Positions 1 to 5,774 are shown, numbered from the stretch's first letter. The stretch: 6,246 nucleotides of DNA from Clostridia bacterium (GCA_017520365.1 JAFXFQ010000237.1:1-6246); one strand, 5' to 3'. Made by a program: numbers and translations. Notes: a model not told the origin generated them from the letters alone.

Positions 1-891
1 CTTGTTTGCCATCTCTGCAATGGGCATAGGTGTACGAACACCTGCAACAACGTCCTCACCCTGTGCGTTTGTAAGGAACTCACCCATGAGCTTCTTCTCG
101 CCTGTAGCGGGGTCACGGGTAAATGCAACACCTGTACCGCAGTCGTCTCCCATGTTACCGAACGCCATAGCCTGTACGTTTACAGCGGTACCCCAAGAGT
201 AAGGAATATCGTTGTCACGTCTGTAAACGTTTGCACGGGGGTTGTCCCAGCTACGGAATACTGCCTCAACAGCACCCATGAGCTGTTCCTTGGGATCGGA
301 GGGGAAGTCCTTGCCGATCTTTGCCTTGTACTCAGCCTTGAACTGACCTGCGAGTTCCTTGAGGTCCTCTGCTGTAAGCTCAACGTCCTGAGTAACGCCC
401 TTTTCTTCCTTCATCTTATCGATGAGCTCTTCGAAGTACTTCTTGCCGACTTCCATAACAACGTCGGAGTACATCTGGATAAATCTTCTGTAGCAGTCCC
501 AAGCCCAACGAGCATTGCCGGACTTCTGAGCCATTGTCTCAACAACTTCTTCGTTAAGACCGAGGTTAAGGATTGTGTCCATCATACCGGGCATAGAAGC
601 TCTAGCGCCGGAACGAACGGAAACGAGAAGGGGATTTTCCTTGTCACCGAATTTCTTACCTGTTACCTCTTCCATCTTTACGATGTACTCCATGATCTGA
701 GCCTGGATGTCATCGTTGATCTTTCTGCCGTCCTCATAGTACTGAGTACAAGCCTCAGTTGTTACAGTGAAGCCCTGGGGAACGGGGAGACCGATCTTGG
801 TCATCTCAGCGAGGTTCGCACCCTTACCGCCGAGGAGCTCACGCATAGAAGCGTCGCCTTCGGAAAACAGGTATACATACTTAATTCCCAT
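1..891 (-). CDS. ppdK: Pyruvate, phosphate dikinase, N-terminal part (gene continues past left edge)
   Basis: PPDK reversibly converts pyruvate, ATP and phosphate into PEP, AMP and PPi in the cytoplasm; in anaerobic Firmicutes it links glycolysis and gluconeogenesis. The 297 codons present cover most of the N-terminal nucleotide-binding domain. The protein opens MGIKYVYLFSEG, then shows the ATP-grasp lysine motif GGKGANLAEM (residues 21-30), the nucleotide-binding motif VSVRSGARASMPGMMDTI (90-107), the segment RRFIQMYSDVV and the stretch TRDPATGEKKLMGEF near the edge. Family members are about 870-880 residues, so roughly a third is here; the phosphohistidine and PEP-binding domains lie outside. 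The start is fixed by a GGAGG at 901-905, nine bases upstream of the ATG. Codon choice is strongly biased (AAG, GTT, CTC, GGT), as expected for a highly expressed gene. The reading frame is intact. Identification is secure; residue roles are taken from family knowledge. Confidence 0.97.
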   Translation of the reverse strand, partial: MGIKYVYLFSEGDASMRELLGGKGANLAEMTKIGLPVPQGFTVTTEACTQYYEDGRKINDDIQAQIMEYIVKMEEVTGKKFGDKENPLLVSVRSGARASMPGMMDTILNLGLNEEVVETMAQKSGNARWAWDCYRRFIQMYSDVVMEVGKKYFEELIDKMKEEKGVTQDVELTAEDLKELAGQFKAEYKAKIGKDFPSDPKEQLMGAVEAVFRSWDNPRANVYRRDNDIPYSWGTAVNVQAMAFGNMGDDCGTGVAFTRDPATGEKKLMGEFLTNAQGEDVVAGVRTPMPIAEMANK

Positions 892-969
892 TGTTCTGAT
901 CCTCCAAATTTAAATATAATTATTTGATAGCTATTCCAATGCGATACGACATAGCATACCGCAATTTGC

Positions 970-998
970 ATTATACCATATATTTTTTTGATTTTCCA
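970..998 (-). promoter_or_regulatory. Promoter of ppdK (extended -10)
   Basis: Read on the minus strand, TGGAAA (993-998) lies 17 bases before TATAAT (970-975). The -10 is preceded by TGG, which makes a TGn extended -10. Transcription would start near 963, giving a leader of about 70 nt with the GGAGG ribosome binding site at its end. The region further upstream is very A/T-rich and could act as an UP element. A weak GCTAT/ATAGC pairing exists in the leader (951-955 with 931-935), but nothing recognisable as a riboswitch. The call is from consensus match only. Confidence 0.75.
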
Positions 999-1074
999 TA
1001 GTTTTATGAAAAAATAACTTCGATATAACGACAAATTTTCGATTTCTTTACAATATTTAATTATTAGATGTTAC

Positions 1075-1109
1075 AAAAAGGAGCCGATACTGCAGTAAGG
1101 CTCCTTTTT
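1075..1109 (-). terminator. Intrinsic terminator of the XRE regulator gene
   Basis: Perfect 11-bp arms AAAAAGGAGCC (1075-1085) and GGCTCCTTTTT (1099-1109) enclose a 13-nt loop that itself contains the small palindrome ACTGCAGT. The arms carry an A-tract and a T-tract on both strands, so the element may terminate in either direction. It starts inside the stop codon of the regulator gene (TAA at 1110-1108) and separates that gene from the ppdK promoter downstream. Confidence 0.85.
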
Positions 1110-1386
1110 AAAGATATTTTTTCAGCTCGTTCAGCTCCCCGCGGATATGCTCGATCTTGTCGAACACCTCCTGCTTTCTGTCGGGCATAGCTGCGCTTTC
1201 CGTGCGGCAAAGGAGATAGTCTATGCTCACACCGAAGAAATCTGCAAGACGAATCAGCGAGTAGCTGTCGGGATAAGTCTTTTCCGTTTCATAATTTGAA
1301 AGAGTTTTTTGATCGATCCCTGTGGCGTTGGCAACGTCTATCTGCCGAAGAGATGCATTTTCTCTTAGCTCACGAATGCGATTCAT
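1108..1386 (-). CDS. XRE-family (HTH_3) transcriptional regulator, 92 residues
   Basis: A small DNA-binding repressor-type protein of the Cro/C1 family. The helix-turn-helix covers about residues 3-59: the scaffold MNRIRELRENASLRQID, the turn and recognition helix ATGIDQKTLSNYETEK (21-36), and the family ending FFGVSIDYLL (50-59). The tail (70-92) is a charged amphipathic helix, KQEVFDKIEHIRGELNELK, probably for dimerisation. I place the start at 1386 because AAAGGGG (1394-1400) sits seven bases upstream and because the family begins at this methionine. An in-frame ATG at 1407 adds seven residues (MLERGPD) but would lie closer to the predicted transcription start and lacks a clear Shine-Dalgarno. 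The gene is divergent from the lipoprotein at 1525, with a shared promoter region holding a candidate operator. The most likely role is autoregulation plus control of the lipoprotein gene; target and signal are unknown. Confidence 0.9.
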   Translation of the reverse strand: MNRIRELRENASLRQIDVANATGIDQKTLSNYETEKTYPDSYSLIRLADFFGVSIDYLLCRTESAAMPDRKQEVFDKIEHIRGELNELKKYL

Positions 1387-1428
1387 ATCAGGTCCCCTTT
1401 CCAACAATTATGTCTGTTAATTGAGTAA

Positions 1429-1459
1429 ATTATACTATTATTTTAGTATGAATTGTTGA
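1429..1459 (-). promoter_or_regulatory. Probable promoter of the XRE regulator gene
   Basis: On the minus strand a perfect TATAAT lies at 1429-1434. The -35 is poorly defined: TCAACA (1454-1459) fits best but leaves a 19-base spacer, while AACAAT (1452-1457) gives 17 bases with a weaker match. Either choice overlaps the -35 of the plus-strand lipoprotein promoter, so the two divergent promoters probably compete or are co-regulated. The start would be near 1422, about 35 nt before the ATG at 1386. Confidence 0.55.
1432..1449. promoter_or_regulatory. Inverted repeat, candidate operator for the XRE regulator
   Basis: ATACTA (1432-1437) and TAGTAT (1444-1449) form a perfect 6-bp inverted repeat with a 6-base centre, flanked by AATT on both sides (1428-1431, 1451-1454). 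It overlaps the regulator's -10 and lies just upstream of the lipoprotein -35. A further ATACTA half-site is at 1483-1488, overlapping the lipoprotein -10 and start region. Size and position suit a dimeric XRE repressor. Binding is inferred, and in such A/T-rich DNA the repeat could be chance. Confidence 0.45.
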
Positions 1460-1484
1460 CATACCAATAATATACTTATATAAT
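1456..1484 (+). promoter_or_regulatory. Consensus sigma-A promoter of the lipoprotein gene
   Basis: TTGACA (1456-1461) and TATAAT (1479-1484) match the consensus exactly with an ideal 17-base spacer. Transcription would start near 1491, leaving about 34 nt before the ATG at 1525, with AGGAG at 1511-1515 as ribosome binding site. Such a strong promoter next to a divergent repressor gene suggests that expression is held down by a repressor rather than by promoter weakness. Confidence 0.85.
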
Positions 1485-1524
1485 ACTAATATATTACTTT
1501 AGTTTTGAAAAGGAGAAAGAAAAA

Positions 1525-2832
1525 ATGAAAAAAACGTTGGCAATTATTCTTGCTCTTGTGATGCTTTTAGGTGCGCTGACCGCCTGCGGTACCGAAAAGG
1601 ATGATAAGAAGGACAAGGACGAAACGACTGTTGAGGCATCCAAGGGCAACGCCCCCGACAAGGATGGTGAAAAGGATACTGACAGCTCCGGTGATACTCC
1701 CGATTCAGGCAAGCCCGAGGAGCCTGAGGAGGAAGAGCAGTATCTTGAAGGTGCATGGCTTGACAGCGATACCAACACCTTTATAAATTTTTCCGAAAAC
1801 GGAGTGGCTGCAAAGCAGGGCAATACTCACTATTATATGGTGACCAACAAAACGGGAGAAGGTTACGATTCATATATGTACCGCGAGGATATGACGGGCG
1901 AGCATGAAACTGAGATCATTGAGATCAGTTCAGGGTATGCTCATTATCCCCTTCCTGTTGGTCGGTATGTTTATTATTTTGGAACGTCTATGGGCGGTAA
2001 TTCAGATCACAGTCCTTGGCATTTATACAGATATGACTGTCTTACGGGCGAAAACAAATACTATCAGAGTACAGACCTTTATTCTTACATAGTAGCAGGT
2101 GTCAGGAGAAAAAACTATGTATTCTGTGATGGATATTTGTATATAGCCGGCAACTACGATAGTGTTATTTACAAATGTGATCTTGAAAATGAGACTGCAG
2201 AGGAGTTTTATATAAGCGATAGGCAGATATACTCCATTTTCACAGACGGCAATAAGCTTTTTTATGAAGTAGGAATTCCTGAAGCAGAAACTATATGTAT
2301 TTACTCTCTTGATTTCAATACAAAAGAAACAGAAATGCTTGTTGATTTAAAAACTACTGATAGAAGTATTTACGAGGTAGTGATTGAGGGCGGTAACGCG
2401 ATCATTTATTATATGGATTCAACTGTTACCGATGGAATTTCTGTTCCTTGCGCATATAATGTAGCGACAGGCGAGACTACTCGTTATTTCACCGATGCGA
2501 AGGTTGAGTATGCAGGAGAGACTGTGGAGATATCCAGAATCTACATGTTAAGAATAGGAAATACCGTTTATGCCGAACTGCATAGTGCCGATAGCAACGA
2601 CGGATATATTTATTGTTGTTTTGATGGAGATAGCGCAGGATACGTAAGTGATATAGATCCTAATATTCTTGTATATGACGGTAAAGGTTCAATGAGAAGT
2701 GAGCTGTTCGGGCTTACGGAAATTGACGGATATCTTTATTATGAATCACAGGAAGATTTCCATAATAATGTGTTCTGTATGCACCGTATTACTCCCGAGG
2801 GGGAGCATCAGCTTCTTGAGCATTTTGGTTAA
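1525..2832 (+). CDS. Predicted lipoprotein with probable seven-bladed beta-propeller (DUF5050-like)
   Basis: A 435-residue exported protein of unknown function. MKK plus the hydrophobic stretch LAIILALVMLLGAL is followed by the lipobox LTAC with Cys21, so it should be lipid-anchored to the outer face of the membrane. Residues 22-72 are a disordered linker rich in Lys, Asp, Glu, Ser and Pro, ending in an acidic run (EEPEEEE). From about residue 100 to the end I count seven repeats of one pattern: a Gly turn, an aromatic strand such as YVYYFG (148-153), YLYIAG (204-209) or YLYYES, then a strand like LYRYD or IYKCD and an acidic/Gly turn. This is typical of a beta-propeller of the DUF5050/LRP1-like kind found in many clostridial lipoproteins. 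No catalytic motif is visible. The start is supported by AGGAG (1511-1515). The 5' part is richer in G/C than the rest. Family assignment is by pattern only. Confidence 0.85.
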   Translation: MKKTLAIILALVMLLGALTACGTEKDDKKDKDETTVEASKGNAPDKDGEKDTDSSGDTPDSGKPEEPEEEEQYLEGAWLDSDTNTFINFSENGVAAKQGNTHYYMVTNKTGEGYDSYMYREDMTGEHETEIIEISSGYAHYPLPVGRYVYYFGTSMGGNSDHSPWHLYRYDCLTGENKYYQSTDLYSYIVAGVRRKNYVFCDGYLYIAGNYDSVIYKCDLENETAEEFYISDRQIYSIFTDGNKLFYEVGIPEAETICIYSLDFNTKETEMLVDLKTTDRSIYEVVIEGGNAIIYYMDSTVTDGISVPCAYNVATGETTRYFTDAKVEYAGETVEISRIYMLRIGNTVYAELHSADSNDGYIYCCFDGDSAGYVSDIDPNILVYDGKGSMRSELFGLTEIDGYLYYESQEDFHNNVFCMHRITPEGEHQLLEHFG

Positions 2833-2903
2833 TGACCAAAACCTTTGGTTGGTATTCTGAAAAACAGAGGGCGATCGTTGCCAAAACAGGAATTATGATT
2901 TTT

Positions 2904-2937
2904 AACAGCCGTAGCATTAGCGACGGCTGTTTTTTTT
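2904..2937 (+). terminator. Intrinsic terminator of the lipoprotein gene
   Basis: ACAGCCGT (2905-2912) pairs with ACGGCTGT (2923-2930), with an inner GC-ATTA-GC extension, followed by eight T residues (2930-2937). It lies 72 bases after the lipoprotein stop codon. Between stop and terminator nothing coding is seen, only three short mutually complementary segments (TTTTGGT 2823-2829, ACCAAAA 2835-2841, TTTGGT 2844-2849). Confidence 0.92.
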
Positions 2938-2966
2938 CAAAAACCATCAACCTCCGATTCATCGTT

Positions 2967-3021
2967 GTAATAGCAGAATAAAGAAAAGCGCCGTCGGCGC
3001 TTTTCTTTATTCTGCTATTAC
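2967..3021. terminator. Long perfect hairpin, probable bidirectional terminator, covering the nitroreductase stop
   Basis: Arms of 26 bases (2967-2992 and 2996-3021) are perfectly complementary around a 3-base loop. The core GCGCC-loop-GGCGC has an A-tract on one side and TTTTCTTTATT on the other on both strands, so it can terminate the minus-strand nitroreductase and back up the lipoprotein terminator. The right arm contains the last four codons (V-I-A-E) and TAA stop of the nitroreductase. Stem length is unusual for a simple terminator. Confidence 0.85.
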
Positions 3022-3525
3022 GATCCTTCCCTCGTTTCGGGGTCTGTCTGCAGGGGGATTGTCAATGTATCCGAGAATGCAGTTGCCAACGCCCTTGTAG
3101 GAGGAGGGGATGCCCCAGCTATCCATGAGAGCCTTGCCCTCGTCGGACTCAAACATCTCCTTTGCGCGGTGTATCCAGCAGGAGCCCAGGCCGATGGAAT
3201 GAGCTGCGTTCATCATATTGCCCATGGCAAGAGAGCCGTCCTCCACGTAGGTGTAAACGTCTGCATCACCGAAAACGATGACAACGCAGGGGGCACCGTA
3301 AAAGGGGTCTCCGTCACTTCCCATAACGGCGGCATTCATTTTGGAGAGAGTCTTTACCGTGTCGGGATCAGTCACCGCAACAAATCGGGTGTGCTGTCTG
3401 TTCATTCCCGTGGGCGCCCAGATGGCGGCGGTGAGAACTGTGTCAAGCTCCTCTCTTGTTATCTGCTCCTTTTTGTATGAGCGGCAGCTTCTTCTCTCTG
3501 TAAGTGTTTTCATTGTTTCGTTCAT
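3007..3525 (-). CDS. Nitroreductase-family FMN oxidoreductase, 172 residues
   Basis: A compact FMN-dependent NAD(P)H oxidoreductase of the nitroreductase fold, cytoplasmic and normally dimeric; the natural substrate is unknown, as is common in this family. Visible family signatures are the FMN-phosphate motif ERRSCRSY (10-17), AAIWAPTGMNRQHTRF (33-48) corresponding to the usual APSxxNxQPWxF, the helix segment DGSLAMGNMMNAAHSIGLGSCWI (positions 96-118), and the C-terminal GVGNCILGY (145-153) followed by RPRNEGRI. The length matches the short single-domain clostridial type. The start at 3525 is set by GGAGG (3534-3538) eight bases upstream; Met5 would sit too far from it. The gene has its own promoter and is divergent from lplA and convergent with the lipoprotein, so it appears monocistronic. 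The usual NRQPW is NRQHT here, a modest departure near the active site. Confidence 0.93.
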   Translation of the reverse strand: MNETMKTLTERRSCRSYKKEQITREELDTVLTAAIWAPTGMNRQHTRFVAVTDPDTVKTLSKMNAAVMGSDGDPFYGAPCVVIVFGDADVYTYVEDGSLAMGNMMNAAHSIGLGSCWIHRAKEMFESDEGKALMDSWGIPSSYKGVGNCILGYIDNPPADRPRNEGRIVIAE

Positions 3526-3555
3526 TTCGTGTACCTCCGTTTGTGTGTTTTTTTA

Positions 3556-3584
3556 ATTTTACCATATTATCCGTCTCCTTTCAA
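3556..3584 (-). promoter_or_regulatory. Promoter of the nitroreductase gene
   Basis: On the minus strand TTGAAA (3579-3584) is followed after 17 bases by TAAAAT (3556-3561), with TGG directly before the -10 (extended -10). The start would fall near 3549, about 24 nt before the ATG at 3525. It is back-to-back with the lplA promoter, whose -35 lies 20 bases away. Confidence 0.7.
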
Positions 3585-3603
3585 GTAAAGTTTTGTCCAA
3601 GGG

Positions 3604-3632
3604 TTGAAAAGAGGACTCTGATATGATACACT
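3604..3632 (+). promoter_or_regulatory. Promoter of the lplA-methyltransferase operon
   Basis: TTGAAA (3604-3609) is followed after 17 bases by TACACT (3627-3632), preceded by TGA to make a TGn extended -10. The -10 is weaker than others in this window (4 of 6) and overlaps the left arm of a perfect palindrome at 3629-3647, so regulation at initiation is plausible. Start near 3639 gives a leader of about 126 nt. Confidence 0.6.
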
Positions 3633-3647
3633 GATTATAGATCAGTG
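3629..3647. promoter_or_regulatory. 19-bp palindrome, candidate operator of lplA
   Basis: CACTGAT (3629-3635) and ATCAGTG (3641-3647) are perfect 7-bp inverted arms around TATAG. The site covers the end of the predicted -10 and the start point, where a bound repressor would block initiation. No candidate regulator gene lies next to it; its half-site differs from that of the XRE candidate operator at 1432-1449 (ATACTA). Confidence 0.5.
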
Positions 3648-3679
3648 GGTCTTGCGCGGTGTGTGAAACGCATTATAGA

Positions 3680-3743
3680 CACTTGCATAAAGCAACCGGT
3701 TTCAAGGGTGTTTTATGCGAGTGCAGAAAACCTGAACACCTTG
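3680..3743 (+). promoter_or_regulatory. Structured leader upstream of lplA with two mutually exclusive hairpins
   Basis: In the transcript, 3680-3694 pairs with 3709-3723 as a 15-bp stem containing two G-U pairs (CACTTGCATAAAGCA with TGTTTTATGCGAGTG). Alternatively CAAGG-G-TGTT (3703-3712) pairs with AACACCTTG (3735-3743) with one bulged G. The two share 3709-3712 and cannot both form. The second ends eight bases before the AGGGG ribosome binding site (3751-3755). There is no T-tract, so an effect on translation or RNA stability is likelier than attenuation. It matches no riboswitch class I know. Confidence 0.4.
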
Positions 3744-3764
3744 AAAACAAAGGGGACAACGGAA

Positions 3765-4745
3765 ATGAGAGTGATATATAACGACGGGCTTGATCCGTTC
3801 TTTAACCTTGCGGCAGAGGAATATCTTCTTGAAAACGGTGCCACTGATTATTTTATGGTCTGGAGGAACGCCAAAAGCGTCATAATCGGCAAAAATCAGA
3901 ATGCCTACGGGGAGATAAACGCTGAGTTCTGCGAAAAAAACGGCATTAGCATAGTCCGCAGACTGACAGGCGGAGGCGCCGTATTCCACGATCCCGGCAA
4001 TGTGAATTTTACCTTTATCACCGATGCCGAGGAGGGGGAGAGCATAAATTTCTATCCCTTTATGGAGAAAATAACGGCGGCACTTTCCGAATTTGGAATC
4101 GAAGCGAGGGCCAACGGCAGAAACGATATCGAGGCGGACGGATTTAAAATTTCGGGAAACGCCCAGTGTGTCTACAATTGCAGAGACGGACGAAAAAGGC
4201 TCCTCCACCACGGCACTCTTCTTTTCTCCGCCGATATGGCATCCCTTGCCGGTGCACTGAATCCCAAAAAGGAAAAGCTGGAGTCCAAGGGCATAAAGAG
4301 CGTTCGCAGCCGTGTTGCAAATATTTCAAAAATGGAGGGCTACCGCGGACCCGACAGCGCTGAGGAGTTTGCCTGCGCTTTGGTGGAAAAATGCGCCGAG
4401 GGTGCCGTCACCCGTATCACTCCCGAGGAGGCGGCGGCCATTGGGGATATGGCAGAGAGAAAGTATTCCGCGTGGGAGTGGAACTTTGGCGAAAGCCCTC
4501 GCTTTTCCGATTCGGCAGTCGCAAGATTTCCCTTCGGCACGGTGGAGATAACGTACACCGCCAGAAAGGGAATTATTGAAGAAATAAAGATTCAAGGCGA
4601 TTTTTTCGCCACGGGCGATATTTTCCTTCTTGAGAGGGGCCTTGCGGGCACGTCGCTTGAAAAGAAAGAGCTTCTTTCTGCTTTTTCTGACGTAAATAAA
4701 TACATCCACGGTGCATCTGCCGAGGATATTGCAAATATGTTTTAA
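3765..4745 (+). CDS. lplA: Lipoate-protein ligase A
   Basis: LplA activates free lipoate with ATP to lipoyl-AMP and transfers it to a lysine of lipoyl domains such as GcvH or 2-oxoacid dehydrogenase E2 subunits, allowing scavenging of lipoate. The 326-residue protein has both expected parts. The catalytic domain shows NDGLDPFFNLAAEEYLL (6-22), WRNAKSVIIGKNQN (33-46), the lipoate-binding loop RRLTGGGAVFHDPGNVNF (65-82), the conserved lysine in FKISGNAQ (Lys128), HHGTLLF (148-154) and KSVRSRVANI (178-187). The accessory domain begins around KYSAWEWNFGESP (233-245), typical of ATP-dependent ligases rather than LipM/LipL transferases. I choose the ATG at 3765 because AGGGG (3751-3755) precedes it and homologues start here; the frame stays open back to a GTG at 3645, but those 40 codons show no family similarity and overlap the structured leader. 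A methyltransferase gene follows after 13 bases. Confidence 0.95.
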   Translation: MRVIYNDGLDPFFNLAAEEYLLENGATDYFMVWRNAKSVIIGKNQNAYGEINAEFCEKNGISIVRRLTGGGAVFHDPGNVNFTFITDAEEGESINFYPFMEKITAALSEFGIEARANGRNDIEADGFKISGNAQCVYNCRDGRKRLLHHGTLLFSADMASLAGALNPKKEKLESKGIKSVRSRVANISKMEGYRGPDSAEEFACALVEKCAEGAVTRITPEEAAAIGDMAERKYSAWEWNFGESPRFSDSAVARFPFGTVEITYTARKGIIEEIKIQGDFFATGDIFLLERGLAGTSLEKKELLSAFSDVNKYIHGASAEDIANMF

Positions 4746-4758
4746 AGCGGAGCAAATT

Positions 4759-5520
4759 ATGGCATACGATTCATACTCAGCCCTTTCTTCGGGCTATGAT
4801 ATACTGAACAGCGAGACCGACTACGAAGCCTGGGCCGACTACATGGAGGCCTGCTTTGAAAAATTCGGTAACAATATAGAAAGCGTGGCAGATATCGGAT
4901 GCGGCACCGGGGCTATGACCTTTGAATTGCACCGCCGCGGCTATGATATGACGGGCATCGATATGAGCATCGATATGCTCACCGCTGCCAAGGACCGCTG
5001 CTATGATGAGGAGATAGAGGATATTCTCTGGCTTTTGCAGGATATGAGAAGCTTTGAGCTTTACGGCACGGTCAGTGCAGTTACCTGCTGTCTTGACGGA
5101 ATAAACCACCTGACGGGGAAGGGGGATATAGATAAGTGCTTTCGGACCGTGCACAATTATCTTGATCCCGACGGCCTGTTCCTTTTCGACGTGAACACAC
5201 CCCATAAATTTGAAAGCTTCTACGGCAATAACGATTATATTCTTGAGGACGAGGGCGTGACGGTGTGCTGGCAGAACGAATACGATAAGGAAAAGGGGCT
5301 TTGCTCATTCAATCTGTCTGTTTTTGAGGAAACGGAGAGCGGGCTTTGGAGAAGGAGCGACGAGACCATCAGAGAGCGGTGCTATGAAAAGGAAGCTCTT
5401 TTGGCTTCTCTTGAGAAGGCGGGCTTTGAGGTGATCGGTATTTTCGGAGGCTATGATTTCTCCGAGCCTTGCGAGGATTGCTTAAGATGGCACGTCGTTG
5501 CAAGATGTAAGAAGAAATGA
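4759..5520 (+). CDS. Class I SAM-dependent methyltransferase (YqeM-like)
   Basis: A 253-residue cytoplasmic methyltransferase of the Rossmann class I type; the substrate cannot be read from the sequence. It opens MAYDSYSALSSGYDIL, like the YqeM group of Firmicutes (F-A-x-x-Y-D-x-L), followed by the Y-x-x-W segment (22-25). Motif I is VADIGCGTGAMTFEL (43-57), the acidic residue of motif II is in GIDMS (Asp68), motif III is QDMRSFEL (94-101), and CCLDGINHL (110-118) matches the family's next strand and helix. The C-terminal half has antiparallel-strand features (CSFNLSVFEE, RERCYEKEALLASLEKAGF) common to this group. The start at 4759 is supported by GGAG (4749-4752) six bases upstream; extending further would overlap the lplA end. 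It lies 13 bases after the lplA stop with no terminator between, so the two are co-transcribed. A role in lipoate metabolism is not implied by the fold. Confidence 0.92.
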   Translation: MAYDSYSALSSGYDILNSETDYEAWADYMEACFEKFGNNIESVADIGCGTGAMTFELHRRGYDMTGIDMSIDMLTAAKDRCYDEEIEDILWLLQDMRSFELYGTVSAVTCCLDGINHLTGKGDIDKCFRTVHNYLDPDGLFLFDVNTPHKFESFYGNNDYILEDEGVTVCWQNEYDKEKGLCSFNLSVFEETESGLWRRSDETIRERCYEKEALLASLEKAGFEVIGIFGGYDFSEPCEDCLRWHVVARCKKK

Positions 5521-5526
5521 ATGATT

Positions 5527-5568
5527 AAAGAAGAATTCCGCCCTTTGGCGGAATTCTTCTTTTTCTTT
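5527..5568 (+). terminator. Intrinsic terminator of the lplA-methyltransferase operon
   Basis: Perfect 16-bp arms (5527-5542 and 5547-5562) enclose a CTTT loop. The stem has a G/C core (CCGCC/GGCGG), an internal GAATTC and an AAAGAAG/CTTCTTT base, followed by TTCTTT. It begins six bases after the methyltransferase stop and separates the operon from the tRNA promoter. Confidence 0.93.
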
Positions 5569-5609
5569 GGTATGCATATGGATTCAAATTCAGCTAAAAA
5601 CGCTTCTGA

Positions 5610-5667
5610 AAAATTTTTTATTTTTTTCAAAAAAAGTGTTGACAAACGGAAAAGTGTTTGCTATAAT
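5610..5667 (+). promoter_or_regulatory. Strong promoter of the tRNA operon with UP-like A/T tract
   Basis: TTGACA (5639-5644) and TATAAT (5662-5667) are both perfect, 17 bases apart, and TGC precedes the -10 (extended -10). Immediately upstream, 5610-5636 is almost pure A and T in alternating runs, as in UP elements of stable RNA genes. Start is near 5674, at the base of a leader hairpin. This is the strongest-looking promoter in the window, as expected for a tRNA operon. Confidence 0.92.
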
Positions 5668-5673
5668 ACAAAA

Positions 5674-5691
5674 GCTGTCGACAAGGACAGC
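5674..5691 (+). other. Leader hairpin just before tRNA-Val
   Basis: GCTGTC (5674-5679) and GACAGC (5686-5691) form a perfect 6-bp stem with loop GACAAG, placed at the predicted 5' end of the primary transcript and seven bases before tRNA-Val. It could stabilise the precursor or guide 5' processing; this is inference from position. Confidence 0.5.
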
Positions 5692-5698
5692 AGAAAAT

Positions 5699-5774
5699 GG
5701 AAGCATAGCTCAGTTGGGAGAGCATCTGCCTTACAAGCAGAGGGTCATAGGTTCGAGCCCTATTGTTTCCACCA
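5699..5774 (+). tRNA. tRNA-Val (anticodon TAC)
   Basis: A complete 76-nt cloverleaf. Acceptor GGAAGCA (5699-5705) pairs with TGTTTCC (5764-5770), with one G-U pair. The anticodon loop CTTACAA carries TAC between TCTGC and GCAGA. The T-arm is ATAGG-TTCGAGC-CCTAT. Discriminator A is followed by an encoded CCA (5772-5774). It is first in a four-tRNA operon and reads GUA and other GUN codons. Confidence 0.98.

Noticed and set aside
801..1034. Minus-strand open frame of 77 codons over the ppdK start and promoter
   Set aside because: It overlaps the ppdK start in another frame and covers the ppdK promoter. There is no family similarity, and ppdK has the real start with GGAGG.
3645..3764. 40-codon upstream extension of lplA from a GTG
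   Set aside because: The frame is open, but it shows no lipoate ligase similarity, overlaps the palindrome and leader hairpins, and a good ribosome binding site precedes the ATG at 3765.
3702..4211. Minus-strand open frame of 169 codons within lplA
   Set aside because: It is antisense to the conserved catalytic domain of LplA with no recognisable domain or ribosome binding site, a shadow of biased codon use.
4326..4709. Minus-strand open frame of 127 codons within the 3' part of lplA
   Set aside because: It is antisense to the LplA accessory domain, with low-complexity basic composition and no start signal.
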